Of a stretch of 64,000 nt of DNA, positions 15,949-24,203 are shown one piece after another. The translations under genes and the position numbers were made by a program. Below the pieces are notes generated by a model. The model searched no databases. It was not told the DNA's origin and saw nothing but the letters and a program-made list of their open reading frames with translations. Source of the stretch: Serratia microhaemolytica (GTDB taxonomy: Bacteria > Pseudomonadota > Gammaproteobacteria > Enterobacterales > Enterobacteriaceae); contig NZ_SBEF01000003.1 in NCBI RefSeq assembly GCF_004011885.1, positions 1 to 64,000 of the forward strand. Direction: 5' to 3'. Each line of letters opens with the position of its first letter. Position 1 is the first letter of the stretch.

Positions 15949-17342
15949 TCAGCACTTATCGGCCTACGGCGATCGGCATACTATTGCTGGCAGCAACTTA
16001 CAGCGATGCCAGTTGGGCGCTGGATTGCCAGCTACGGCGCGGGTATGCCGGTATTGAAGCACTCTCTTCGCATAGCGCGCAATCGTTATGGCAATTCGAC
16101 GCGCCCGCGTTTGTTAACAACCGTGCCGCCAGCATCTACCTTTCCAGTGTCGGGCGTTGCAGCTTGAGCCAGCGCTTTACTATCAAGGCGCAAATCAGTG
16201 GGCAATACATCGCTCATGCCCACACACCGGGCGAGTTGGAAGATCAACGCCGCCAGCACTGGATGGTGCTCAACGAGCTGGTCGGCAGTTGGCAGGGCAG
16301 TGACAACTGGTATGTCGATATTGGCAAAATACGCCATACCAGCGGCTACCTGTTCTCGTTTTCCCCACTTGATGTGCTGCGCAATAGCGTTGGTCACCGA
16401 CGTAACGTGCGCATCTTTGCCTTGGGAGATCGTTGGCGTAATTTTTATGATGAAGGCGCTTACGGTATCAGCAGCTCGTGGTACCGCAATGAAGGCAGCT
16501 ACACCTTTGCCGCCTTTCCGCGCTTGAAGCGCCATGATCAGCGCCAGCAGGCCGGTTCTGAATGGGATGCACTGCTGCGCACCAACAGCAGTGACAGGTA
16601 TTATGCCAGCTATAGCGCCACCGGGTTGAAGGCGTTCAACCCGACCATTTCGTTGCTGGCAGGCCAACAGAAAACGCTGGCACTCGGCACCAGCGGTAAC
16701 CTGACCGACAAACTGATCCTCAGCGTTGAGGGATCGGTATCTGCTCGTGGAACTTGGCGCCATCTGGACAGCACCGCCGCACGCGCCATCCGTGACTACC
16801 GTTACGTGCAGCAGCCCTATCGGATGCGCTCGGGGGCGGTTGCGGATATTGGCATCGGTTTACGTTACACCACCGACGATCAAACCGAATACGGCGCAGA
16901 GTATTACGGCCAGAGCCAAGGCTATAGCCGCAGTGAGTGGCGAGAAAAATTCGCCACACTGCGTTTCGTTAACGGCGGTTACCGCAACCTGTTACCGCCA
17001 GAAATTGCCACACTTTATCGCGCTTTTTATCAACTTTACTCCCGCATGATGGCGGCAGAAATCGACAACGTTTCCCGCGCTGGGCATCTGCTCGGCAAAC
17101 ACTATCTCACGGTTTATATCCGTACCAACAAACAACAGGTCGGCAGCGTCGACTGGTCAGCCTCTGGCATGACCCATCTGGTGGATGGCAGCCATATGCT
17201 GAATTTGCACCTCAGCATACCGCTAAAAAACAGCACTGAAATTTACACCGGTGTTGCCGCCAGTTTCGGCAGTCAGGAGAGTGAATTTGGCACCTTCGGA
17301 GAAAAAGGAAATATCTATGCAGGTATACGAATCAATTGGTAA
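15945..17342 (+). CDS. Outer-membrane beta-barrel protein of the export module
   Basis: 465 residues. Signal peptide about 1-27 (ILLLAATYSDASWA then LDC). The rest is built of alternating aromatic/polar strands, for example HWMVLNELVGSWQGSDNWYVDIGK and YAGIRINW, with a C-terminal Trp as in outer-membrane barrels. Similar barrels accompany LolA-like/ABC sets in other bacteria, but I did not recognise a named family. Probable role: the outer-membrane end of the route for the cluster product (inference). Its end overlaps the acyltransferase gene by 26 bases, so biosynthesis and export genes are physically interleaved. Confidence 0.8.
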   Translation: MISTYRPTAIGILLLAATYSDASWALDCQLRRGYAGIEALSSHSAQSLWQFDAPAFVNNRAASIYLSSVGRCSLSQRFTIKAQISGQYIAHAHTPGELEDQRRQHWMVLNELVGSWQGSDNWYVDIGKIRHTSGYLFSFSPLDVLRNSVGHRRNVRIFALGDRWRNFYDEGAYGISSSWYRNEGSYTFAAFPRLKRHDQRQQAGSEWDALLRTNSSDRYYASYSATGLKAFNPTISLLAGQQKTLALGTSGNLTDKLILSVEGSVSARGTWRHLDSTAARAIRDYRYVQQPYRMRSGAVADIGIGLRYTTDDQTEYGAEYYGQSQGYSRSEWREKFATLRFVNGGYRNLLPPEIATLYRAFYQLYSRMMAAEIDNVSRAGHLLGKHYLTVYIRTNKQQVGSVDWSASGMTHLVDGSHMLNLHLSIPLKNSTEIYTGVAASFGSQESEFGTFGEKGNIYAGIRINW

Positions 17343-18312
17343 CACGCACACTGGCGCTGAGATAGCGCAAGGCTGGATGATGATCTTTTCTGGCCAGGGT
17401 TCCCCAGCGGTAGGCATGGGCAGTGATGTGTGTGATATCTCGCCCGGCACCAAAGCGGTATGGGATTGTGCTAGCGATGTTTCAGGGCTGGATGTGCGCA
17501 AGCTGTGCCAGAAAGGGCCGATGACACGCCTGACGAAAACAGTCTACCAACAGCTGGCAGTCACCACCGTTAACACCGCGATGTTGACTGCGTTACGTGA
17601 GCGTCAGCCGGTGTTGGAAACCGGTTACGCCGGGCACAGCGCCGGTGAATACACGGCACTCTATGCCGCTGGCGTGATGGATTTGGAGACGTTATTTCGC
17701 GCTATTACCTTGCGCGCCACCATCATGCAAAACTTAGCTGAACAGTGCAAAGGCGCGATGTATGTACTCAAACCCTACAGTTATCAATCACTCCGTCAGC
17801 AGATTGATCATCTGGGACTCAACGATGTGCTGAATGTCTCCTGCGACAATGGACGGCAACAGCAAGTGGTTGGCGGTGAGTTGGCGGCGATCAAGACACT
17901 GATTAATCAGCTTGCACGTAGCGGGGTCGAGACCATCAAACTGGGTGTTAATGGAGCCTGGCATACGCCACTGATGCGCGAAGGGGTCAGTCAGATGCGC
18001 CAGGCACTGGCGGGCCTGCCATTTTTTACACCAACCTGCCCAGTCGTCATGAACTGTAGTGCAACAGCGGAAGATGATGTGGCCAAGATCAAAGAAAACC
18101 TGGCACTGCATCTGACGCATACCGTGCGTTGGCGTGAGAGTATGGATCTGTGGGCGGCAATCGGCCATTGCCGCTACCTGGAGATCAGCAATAAGAAAAC
18201 CCTTAGCCATCTGCTGACTGAGCATTACGGCACGCGTGAGGATTATCACATTCAGCACTATTACCCGTTTATTGCCAGCCAACTGGATCACGCAGAGGGA
18301 AGGGCAGCATGA
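17317..18312 (+). CDS. FabD-like ACP S-malonyltransferase (acyltransferase)
   Basis: 331 residues with an acyltransferase fold. The glycine-rich loop is FSGQGSPAVGMG, the nucleophile elbow is GHSAGE (Ser near residue 106), the substrate Arg lies in AITLRATIM, and the catalytic His is in GAWHTPLM. FabD usually has GHSLGE, so the specificity may be altered, but malonyl remains likely. It would load extender units on the ACP. ATG 17317 has AAGGAA upstream; longer starts run into the barrel gene. It overlaps the barrel gene by 26 bases and the last membrane gene by four. Confidence 0.85.
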   Translation: MQVYESIGNTHTGAEIAQGWMMIFSGQGSPAVGMGSDVCDISPGTKAVWDCASDVSGLDVRKLCQKGPMTRLTKTVYQQLAVTTVNTAMLTALRERQPVLETGYAGHSAGEYTALYAAGVMDLETLFRAITLRATIMQNLAEQCKGAMYVLKPYSYQSLRQQIDHLGLNDVLNVSCDNGRQQQVVGGELAAIKTLINQLARSGVETIKLGVNGAWHTPLMREGVSQMRQALAGLPFFTPTCPVVMNCSATAEDDVAKIKENLALHLTHTVRWRESMDLWAAIGHCRYLEISNKKTLSHLLTEHYGTREDYHIQHYYPFIASQLDHAEGRAA

Positions 18313-19343
18313 TCCCTAGATTTGCTCCTTTCAGTGAAAAATACCTGAAGATAGCGGCAATCCCAATCGTGACCATCTCCAGCATGTTGAGTTGGTCACT
18401 GATCCGCAATGTGATCGATATCAGCTTGCTGGAGACGATCACCGGCTTAGGTGCGATTTGCCTCTCCATCGTCTGGAGCATGATGCGCGATGGTCGAGGC
18501 TATTGGGTATACAGCATTTTTACTATGCGGGTGTTCGAAAGCCCGCAAGTGCTGGAAAGCTATATCCAGCGTGAAACCAAGCCCACAGACAAATTGCTGT
18601 ACCAGCCTTTTTGGGCTTCGCTGGTCACGCTATGTTCGGTGGTGACATTAAGTAGTCTGGTTTGGTTGGTGGAAGCAAACTGGCGCTATGTTTTGATCGG
18701 CTTACTGGGGGGCGTTGTGTTGCCAGGCTTGATGCTGCTGCAACTCAGCAGGTCGATCCGGTTCAATATTGTACGGGCGTTGCAATCCCACCGTGATCTG
18801 AACGTGGATCGCCCTCGGCGGCGTAGCCTGCCGGGCTATGTGGCTGAAGATTTATTATTGAGCCTACTGATAAACTTCGCCTTGGTATTGCCGATCGCGC
18901 GTAAACCGGCATTTAGCCTGGCGGCTGGCTATGCAGCGCCTGCGTTTATCATCGCATTTATCATTCTGATGGGCATTGTGATGCTGTCGATGCTGGTATT
19001 TGCCAGCCGGCAAAGGCGTTATGTGATGTTAGGGGAGTTGCTGAATGGTACGTTAGATAGTGAAAAGGTCCCTTTTGCGGCATGGTCATTCACCGGCAAA
19101 TTGACGCGCTTTAAACGCAGCGTGATCTGGTTATTGGCCACTCTGCTATGGAGCATTTTGATTTGCCTTATCTTTGCTGCCTGGCCGATCACCCCACAAT
19201 TTATGCCACTCTATCTCTGTGCGCTGTTACCACTGCTGGTGGTGTATTGTGCCGAACGCTATCAGACGCTATACAGTAATTTCCAGCAAGCACAGGAAAT
19301 GTGCAAACGTTATCAGGCGCATATCTCAACTAAGACAAGATGA
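18309..19343 (+). CDS. Polytopic membrane protein of unknown function
   Basis: 344 residues with about eight predicted hydrophobic helices (roughly 14-32, 38-56, 100-121, 126-146, 180-199, 207-230, 270-291, 295-312) and a basic cytoplasmic loop after helix 4 (RDLNVDRPRRRSLPGY). I recognise no family. It is the last gene of the cluster and starts within the stop of the acyltransferase (ATGA), so it is probably needed for membrane steps of the same product, such as acyl transfer, flipping or anchoring. Some acyltransferases have this topology, but no His/Asp motif typical of MBOAT enzymes stands out. Confidence 0.65.
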   Translation: MIPRFAPFSEKYLKIAAIPIVTISSMLSWSLIRNVIDISLLETITGLGAICLSIVWSMMRDGRGYWVYSIFTMRVFESPQVLESYIQRETKPTDKLLYQPFWASLVTLCSVVTLSSLVWLVEANWRYVLIGLLGGVVLPGLMLLQLSRSIRFNIVRALQSHRDLNVDRPRRRSLPGYVAEDLLLSLLINFALVLPIARKPAFSLAAGYAAPAFIIAFIILMGIVMLSMLVFASRQRRYVMLGELLNGTLDSEKVPFAAWSFTGKLTRFKRSVIWLLATLLWSILICLIFAAWPITPQFMPLYLCALLPLLVVYCAERYQTLYSNFQQAQEMCKRYQAHISTKTR

Positions 19344-19363
19344 TGCGCTAATTTACTGCTGCT

Positions 19364-19418
19364 GCACTTTCTCTGGCAATTGGCGCTCTGGCAATTGGCG
19401 TATTGTCACAGAAAGTGC
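19364..19418. repeat. Inverted repeat enclosing a 15-bp tandem repeat
   Basis: GCACTTTCT (19364-19372) pairs with AGAAAGTGC (19410-19418). Between them CTCTGGCAATTGGCG occurs twice in exact tandem (19371-19385, 19386-19400). It lies between the convergent cluster and DUF2058 genes, so it may serve as a bidirectional terminator enlarged by duplication. Confidence 0.5.
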
Positions 19419-19442
19419 GCTACGCTTGCTCGAACAGCCGGA

Positions 19443-19982
19443 TCACCACATCAAATCATCCGGCACTTTAAAATCAGCATACGGATCATCGGCATCTTGC
19501 TCTTCCTGACTCAGCGCACTGTTTAATACGATGCTGCTGGCATCACGTTGGGCAATTTTATCCGCCACGCTAGCGGGGATAATGGCATACTCACTGCCAC
19601 CGGCCTGATCAACCGCCAAACGCGCAATCGCCAGGCGGCCACTGATCAACTGAGCCTGTGTTGGTTTATCTACCACCAGTTTTTTAATTAACTTATTGTC
19701 GGTGAAGTTGAAATCAATATCGCCATTGGCAATCACGATCCTATTCATCTCAATCAGTTGTTTAACCTGTGCTTTGTATTCTTTTGATAAAGCCGCCTGT
19801 TTTTGCTGCTCGCTGAGCTGCTTATCACGCTCCAGTTGCGCCTTCTTGTTTTCTTCTACCGCCTCCCTTGCCTCACGCGCCTGAAGCCGCGATTTTCTCG
19901 CCGTTCTTTGCACTTTGGCCACTTTTTTGCTGGAGACTAAACCGGCTTTTAGCAACTGCTCTTGTAGGGTGAGTTTTGTCAT
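19443..19982 (-). CDS. yaiL: DUF2058 (YaiL-type) protein
   Basis: 179 residues. Matches the DUF2058 family: N-terminal LTLQEQLLKAGLVS, a long highly charged coiled-coil segment (about 20-70, rich in Lys/Arg/Glu), and a globular C-terminal part with DFNFTDNKLIKKLVV and PASVADKIAQRD. The family is common in gammaproteobacteria and is thought to be nucleoprotein- or polysome-associated, without a settled function. Gene runs convergent to the lipid cluster. The call rests on pattern and length. Confidence 0.85.
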   Translation of the reverse strand: MTKLTLQEQLLKAGLVSSKKVAKVQRTARKSRLQAREAREAVEENKKAQLERDKQLSEQQKQAALSKEYKAQVKQLIEMNRIVIANGDIDFNFTDNKLIKKLVVDKPTQAQLISGRLAIARLAVDQAGGSEYAIIPASVADKIAQRDASSIVLNSALSQEEQDADDPYADFKVPDDLMW

Positions 19983-20159
19983 CTTGGTTTTGAAATCCGC
20001 TGAAAAATTTTGTGGTTAGATATTCAAGTTTAATTTGCTTTCAGGGCAAAAGGTATCGTGTTGCTTCCTGTGTCATTTTCATCGTCTGAAAAACGTCCTG
20101 CCTTTTCGACCAGGTTATTCCGAACCCCAAATAAAGGATGCCGTAGTTTCATCTAACGC

Positions 20160-20468
20160 TTAATCACTACTACCACCATCACCGCCGCTGTCACCGCCAC
20201 TGTAATCACTGCTACTGTCGCTGTCGCTTTGGTAGTGATAACTTGTCACTGAGTTAGTGCTGTTTTGTACACGGCTGTTGTTACCTTGAACAGGATGGGA
20301 CAAGTGTAAGCCAAAATCTATCAAACTAGGCAGCAGCATAAAGCAAAGGATCAGACCACAAATGACGGCTATCACCCCCATGTCCAGGGTTATCGATAAT
20401 ATAAGAGTGGCAATCGTCAGTGAAATACGGACTGCACGGCTAAATAAAAGATTCTGTTTTATCTTCAT
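20160..20468 (-). CDS. Small membrane protein with Ser/Asp/Gly-rich tail
   Basis: 102 residues, unrecognised. Two hydrophobic segments (about 13-30 and 32-50) form a hairpin. The last 40 residues are almost only Ser, Asp, Gly, Asn and Thr (SDSDSSSDYSGGDSGGDGG), acidic and probably disordered. ATG 20468 has GGAAAG upstream. It could be an inner-membrane protein with a tail that contacts a basic partner. Ends with SSD. Confidence 0.5.
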   Translation of the reverse strand: MKIKQNLLFSRAVRISLTIATLILSITLDMGVIAVICGLILCFMLLPSLIDFGLHLSHPVQGNNSRVQNSTNSVTSYHYQSDSDSSSDYSGGDSGGDGGSSD

Positions 20469-21211
20469 GATGCAACTTTCCTAACTAATTGGTAACGCGT
20501 TGTTCTAGAGGGTTTGATGTTACATATTAATGATTTCTTGTTTACATTCATCCAGTGATGGCATAAAAGATACATCCTCTAAAAATGGGTGCTGTCCCAT
20601 TAAATATTTTGAAATGCTCCTAACCAGTAATGATATAGCATAATTTTCTGTAGTAGTGCATTGAAAAATAAATGTTATCGATATGGCGTTTCTGGTGGGT
20701 GTGACGCAGATTTAGTCGTCATGGTTGATTGTCAGATACCAGCCAGTGATCTTATGGTGTATTTCTTCTGACTTTGAGTAGCAAAGGGTGTTGGTATCTG
20801 TATCTGTTTGCCTCTTGTACGGATATTGACCCGCTAGCCAGTGGTATGTGTTTTTTGCGGTGCAGTTGCCAATACCGGCAGAAGTGATCACGGGCAATAC
20901 ACAGACGATGCAGTGTAACCGTGTACTACATACACCGGCCTATCATCTACAGAATTGGTCAGCACGTTTGGCTCTTTACTCAAAACAAGTGATGGCTGAT
21001 TGAGTGTCACGCCCCAGTTATGCTGGGGTATTTTCTCAAGCATTTACTACAGCTCTGCTTTCCTCCATAAGGTAGCTCTCCTGTTGAGGGTGATGGCTAG
21101 CTCACGGTTACGGTGATCTCTCGTTGGCGATAACGCTTGTTACGAGTATCATTTTGCGAGATGCATTCCAACTCACGTAGCTTGGACCAATACCGCTTTT
21201 TAAGGATTTTC
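20469..21211. other. Gene-poor region before hsdM
   Basis: No credible gene in 743 bases apart from short broken frames. On the + strand a 49-codon frame (20854-21003) ends with LYSKQVMAD before a stem-loop terminator at 21012; it may be the tail of a lost gene. Probably also contains the hsd promoter. Confidence 0.5.
21012..21034 (+). terminator. Intrinsic terminator
   Basis: CCCCAG (21012-21017), loop TTATG, CTGGGG (21023-21028), then TATTTT. A clean short stem with a T-rich tail on the + strand, but no intact gene precedes it, which suggests a decayed gene lies upstream. Confidence 0.65.
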
Positions 21212-22918
21212 ATGAATAACAGTGAACAACTTTTCCTCAATGAGTTGGAGAAAAAACTCTGGAAGGCGGCAGACAAACTGCGCGCCAATATGGATGCCGC
21301 CAACTACAAACATGTGGTACTGGGGCTGCTTTTCCTTAAATATGTTTCGGATGCGTTTGACGCACGCCAAAAGGAGCTGCTCAAACTGTTTCGCGAACAA
21401 GGCAACCCGGACAATATCTATGCACTGCCGCGCGAGGATTACGGCTCTGATAAAGAATATCAGCAGGCACTGCTGGATGAGCTGGAAATAGAAGACTATT
21501 ACCGCGAGAAGAATGTGTTTTGGGTGCCGAAGGCATCGCGCTGGGATACCTTAAAAAGCAAAGCGGCGCTGCCTATTGGCACGGAGCTGTGGCAAGATGC
21601 CGCCGGTAAGCCGGTGGTGCTGCGTTCGATCTCCTGGCTGGTTGACAATGCGCTGGAAGAGATCGAAAAAAGCAACCCGAAGCTGAAAAACATTCTTAAC
21701 CGTATTGCCCAATACCAGCTAGGCAATGAGGTGCTGATTGGCCTGATCAACACTTTTTCCGATGCTAATTTCAACAGCCCGGAATATCACGGCGAGAAGC
21801 TGAAACTCAACAGCAAAGATCTGCTGGGGCACATTTACGAATACTTTCTTGGGCAGTTTGCGCTGGCTGAGGGTAAACAGGGCGGCCAATACTACACCCC
21901 AAAAAGCATCGTTACCCTGATTGTTGAAATGCTCGAACCATACCAAGGCCGGGTATACGATCCAGCGATGGGCTCGGGGGGCTTTTTTGTTTCCAGCGAT
22001 CGTTTTATTGAGGAACACGCCGACGCGCAGCGCTACAACGCCACCGAACAGAAACGCAATATTTCAGTTTACGGCCAAGAATCTAACCCGACCACGTGGC
22101 GGCTGGCAGCCATGAATATGGCGATCCGTGGTATCGATTTTAACTTTGCTAAAAAGAACGCCGATACGCTGCTGGATGATCAGCACCCGGATCTGCGTGC
22201 GGATTTTGTGATGGCCAATCCACCGTTCAATATGAAGGAGTGGTGGAACGCTAAGTTGGAAAACGATGTGCGCTGGCAATATGGCACCCCACCGCAGGGC
22301 AACGCCAACTTTGCCTGGATGCAGCATATGATCCACCATATGGCGCCGAAAGGCTCGATGGCACTGTTGCTGGCTAACGGCTCGATGAGTTCTAACACCA
22401 ATAACGAAGGGGAGATCCGCCGGGCGATTGTTGAGGCCGATCTGGTGGAGTGCATGGTGGCACTGCCGGGGCAGTTATTTACCAACACCCAAATTCCGGC
22501 CTGTATTTGGTTTCTCACTAAAGATAAATCTGGCAGCAACGGCAAGGCACACCGTAAAGGCGAGGTGCTGTTTATTGATGCGCGTCAGATGGGCTATATG
22601 AAAGACCGGGTACTGCGCGATTTTACCCAGCAAGATATTGCCACCATCGCGGATACTTTCCATGCCTGGCAGCGTGATCAAGGTTATCAAGATCAAGCTG
22701 GTTTCTGCTTTGCGGCCACACTGGCAGATATTAAGAAACATGATTATGTGCTCACCCCGGGGCGTTATGTTGGCGCTGCCGAGCAGGAGCAAGATAGCGA
22801 ACCCTTCGCCGAGAAAATGGCACGGCTCACTGAACAACTAAAAGTGCAATTGGCCGAAAGCGCCGAGCTGGAAAAGCAGATTAAGGCTAATTTGGGGGGG
22901 CTGGGGTATGAGATTTAG
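21212..22918 (+). CDS. hsdM: Type I restriction-modification DNA methyltransferase subunit
   Basis: 568 residues. N-terminal helical HsdM_N domain (about 10-130), then the N6-adenine methylase core: SAM motif DPAMGSGGF near residue 250 and catalytic NPPF at residues 336-339, with GGQYYTPKSIVTLIVEMLEP just before motif I. It methylates adenine in the site recognised by HsdS and is also required for cleavage with HsdR. ATG 21212 is chosen because TAAGGA lies upstream and it matches family N-termini; the upstream 25 codons are probably not translated. The 3' end overlaps hsdS by 11 bases. Confidence 0.96.
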   Translation: MNNSEQLFLNELEKKLWKAADKLRANMDAANYKHVVLGLLFLKYVSDAFDARQKELLKLFREQGNPDNIYALPREDYGSDKEYQQALLDELEIEDYYREKNVFWVPKASRWDTLKSKAALPIGTELWQDAAGKPVVLRSISWLVDNALEEIEKSNPKLKNILNRIAQYQLGNEVLIGLINTFSDANFNSPEYHGEKLKLNSKDLLGHIYEYFLGQFALAEGKQGGQYYTPKSIVTLIVEMLEPYQGRVYDPAMGSGGFFVSSDRFIEEHADAQRYNATEQKRNISVYGQESNPTTWRLAAMNMAIRGIDFNFAKKNADTLLDDQHPDLRADFVMANPPFNMKEWWNAKLENDVRWQYGTPPQGNANFAWMQHMIHHMAPKGSMALLLANGSMSSNTNNEGEIRRAIVEADLVECMVALPGQLFTNTQIPACIWFLTKDKSGSNGKAHRKGEVLFIDARQMGYMKDRVLRDFTQQDIATIADTFHAWQRDQGYQDQAGFCFAATLADIKKHDYVLTPGRYVGAAEQEQDSEPFAEKMARLTEQLKVQLAESAELEKQIKANLGGLGYEI

Positions 22919-24203
22919 AGTTCTGCTTTCTGATATTGCAGAAATAATTATGGGGCAATCACCTAAGAGTGATGATGTAAATAATTCAGGAGATGGCATC
23001 CCTCTTTTGAATGGACCAACGGAATTCAGTGAGCGTTATCCTAATCCAGTACAGTTTACTGAAAACGGTAAAAAATTTTCAGAAAGGGGAGATGTTCTAT
23101 TTTGCGTTCGAGGCTCAACAACTGGACGAATGAACTATGCAGATAGAAAATACGCTATAGGAAGAGGTATTGGAGCAATAAGAGGGAAAAATGGATTTCC
23201 TACGCCATATATACGCGCTGTGATAGAAGAAAATTTAGAACTATTATTGAAGTCTGCTACAGGATCGACATTCCCAAATTTAAGTAGGGATGCTATCAGC
23301 AATTTTGAGGTGATGACTGTTGATAAAGATGTAGCTAGCTATATAAATAAACTGATTGTTGCGTTTGAAGATAAAACTTATCTCAACCACAAAATCAACC
23401 AAACCCTGGAACAAATGGCACAAGCGCTGTTTAAAAGCTGGTTTGTTGATTTTGAACCGGTTAAAGCCAAAATCGCCGCTCTGCAAGCAGGCGGCTCGCA
23501 AGAAGAGGCTTTACTCGCCGCCATGACCGCCATTTCTGGCAAAGATAGCACGGCGTTGGCGGAGTTTGCCGTTGAACAGCCGGAAAAATACGCTGAACTC
23601 AAAGCTACCGCAGCGTTATTCCCAGCAGCCATGCAGGAGAGTGAGTTGGGGGAGATTCCGGTGGGGTGGGAAATACAACGCATTGGAGATCTTCTTGAGT
23701 TAGTTTATGGTAAGGCCTTGAAGTCAACAAACCGTAGAGAAGGAACCATACCGGTTTATGGTTCTGGTGGTATTATTGGTTTTCACAATGAACCACTTGT
23801 TTCACATGGTTCGATTATAGTTGGACGCAAAGGTACGGTGGGTAGTTTGTACTGGGAAGACAACCCTTTTTTTGCTATTGATACAACTTATTACGTGCGG
23901 CCACTCACTGTCCCATTGACATATTGCTACTACGCAATGCAAACATTGAGGCTTGAGAATATGAACACTGATGCAGCTGTTCCAGGTCTTAATCGTGAGA
24001 ATGTTTATCGACTTGAATTAGCTTGTCCAAGTGTATGCATTCTTGAAAAATTTGATGTGGAAGTTTTACTATTACGAAATGCTATAAGTGTTAACTCAAA
24101 TTCTAGTAAAACTTTAATTAACCTCCGCGACACCCTACTCCCCAAACTGCTTTCGGGAGAGTTATCTTTCGTTAATCAATCAAATGAATTGGAGAGAAAT
24201 TAA
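22908..24203 (+). CDS. hsdS: Type I restriction-modification specificity subunit
   Basis: 431 residues with the usual two target-recognition domains (about 1-160 and 247-405) separated by a conserved helical spacer (NHKINQTLEQMAQALFKSWF near 164) and ended by a second spacer (LRDTLLPKLLSGEL). TRDs are visibly A/T-rich while the spacer is G/C-richer, the mark of domain exchange. It dictates the bipartite recognition sequence of the complex; the sequence cannot be read from the protein. Its stop overlaps the next ATG (TAATG). Confidence 0.93.
   Translation: MRFRVLLSDIAEIIMGQSPKSDDVNNSGDGIPLLNGPTEFSERYPNPVQFTENGKKFSERGDVLFCVRGSTTGRMNYADRKYAIGRGIGAIRGKNGFPTPYIRAVIEENLELLLKSATGSTFPNLSRDAISNFEVMTVDKDVASYINKLIVAFEDKTYLNHKINQTLEQMAQALFKSWFVDFEPVKAKIAALQAGGSQEEALLAAMTAISGKDSTALAEFAVEQPEKYAELKATAALFPAAMQESELGEIPVGWEIQRIGDLLELVYGKALKSTNRREGTIPVYGSGGIIGFHNEPLVSHGSIIVGRKGTVGSLYWEDNPFFAIDTTYYVRPLTVPLTYCYYAMQTLRLENMNTDAAVPGLNRENVYRLELACPSVCILEKFDVEVLLLRNAISVNSNSSKTLINLRDTLLPKLLSGELSFVNQSNELERN

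Noticed and set aside
16086-16763. 225-residue minus-strand frame opposite the outer-membrane barrel gene
   Set aside because: Antisense frame without motif, ribosome site or relation to neighbours.
20854-21003. Short + strand frame ending LYSKQVMAD, upstream of a terminator, thought to be a phage spanin-like remnant
   Set aside because: Some local resemblance to outer spanins, but no start, signal peptide or clear motif. Not supported as a gene.
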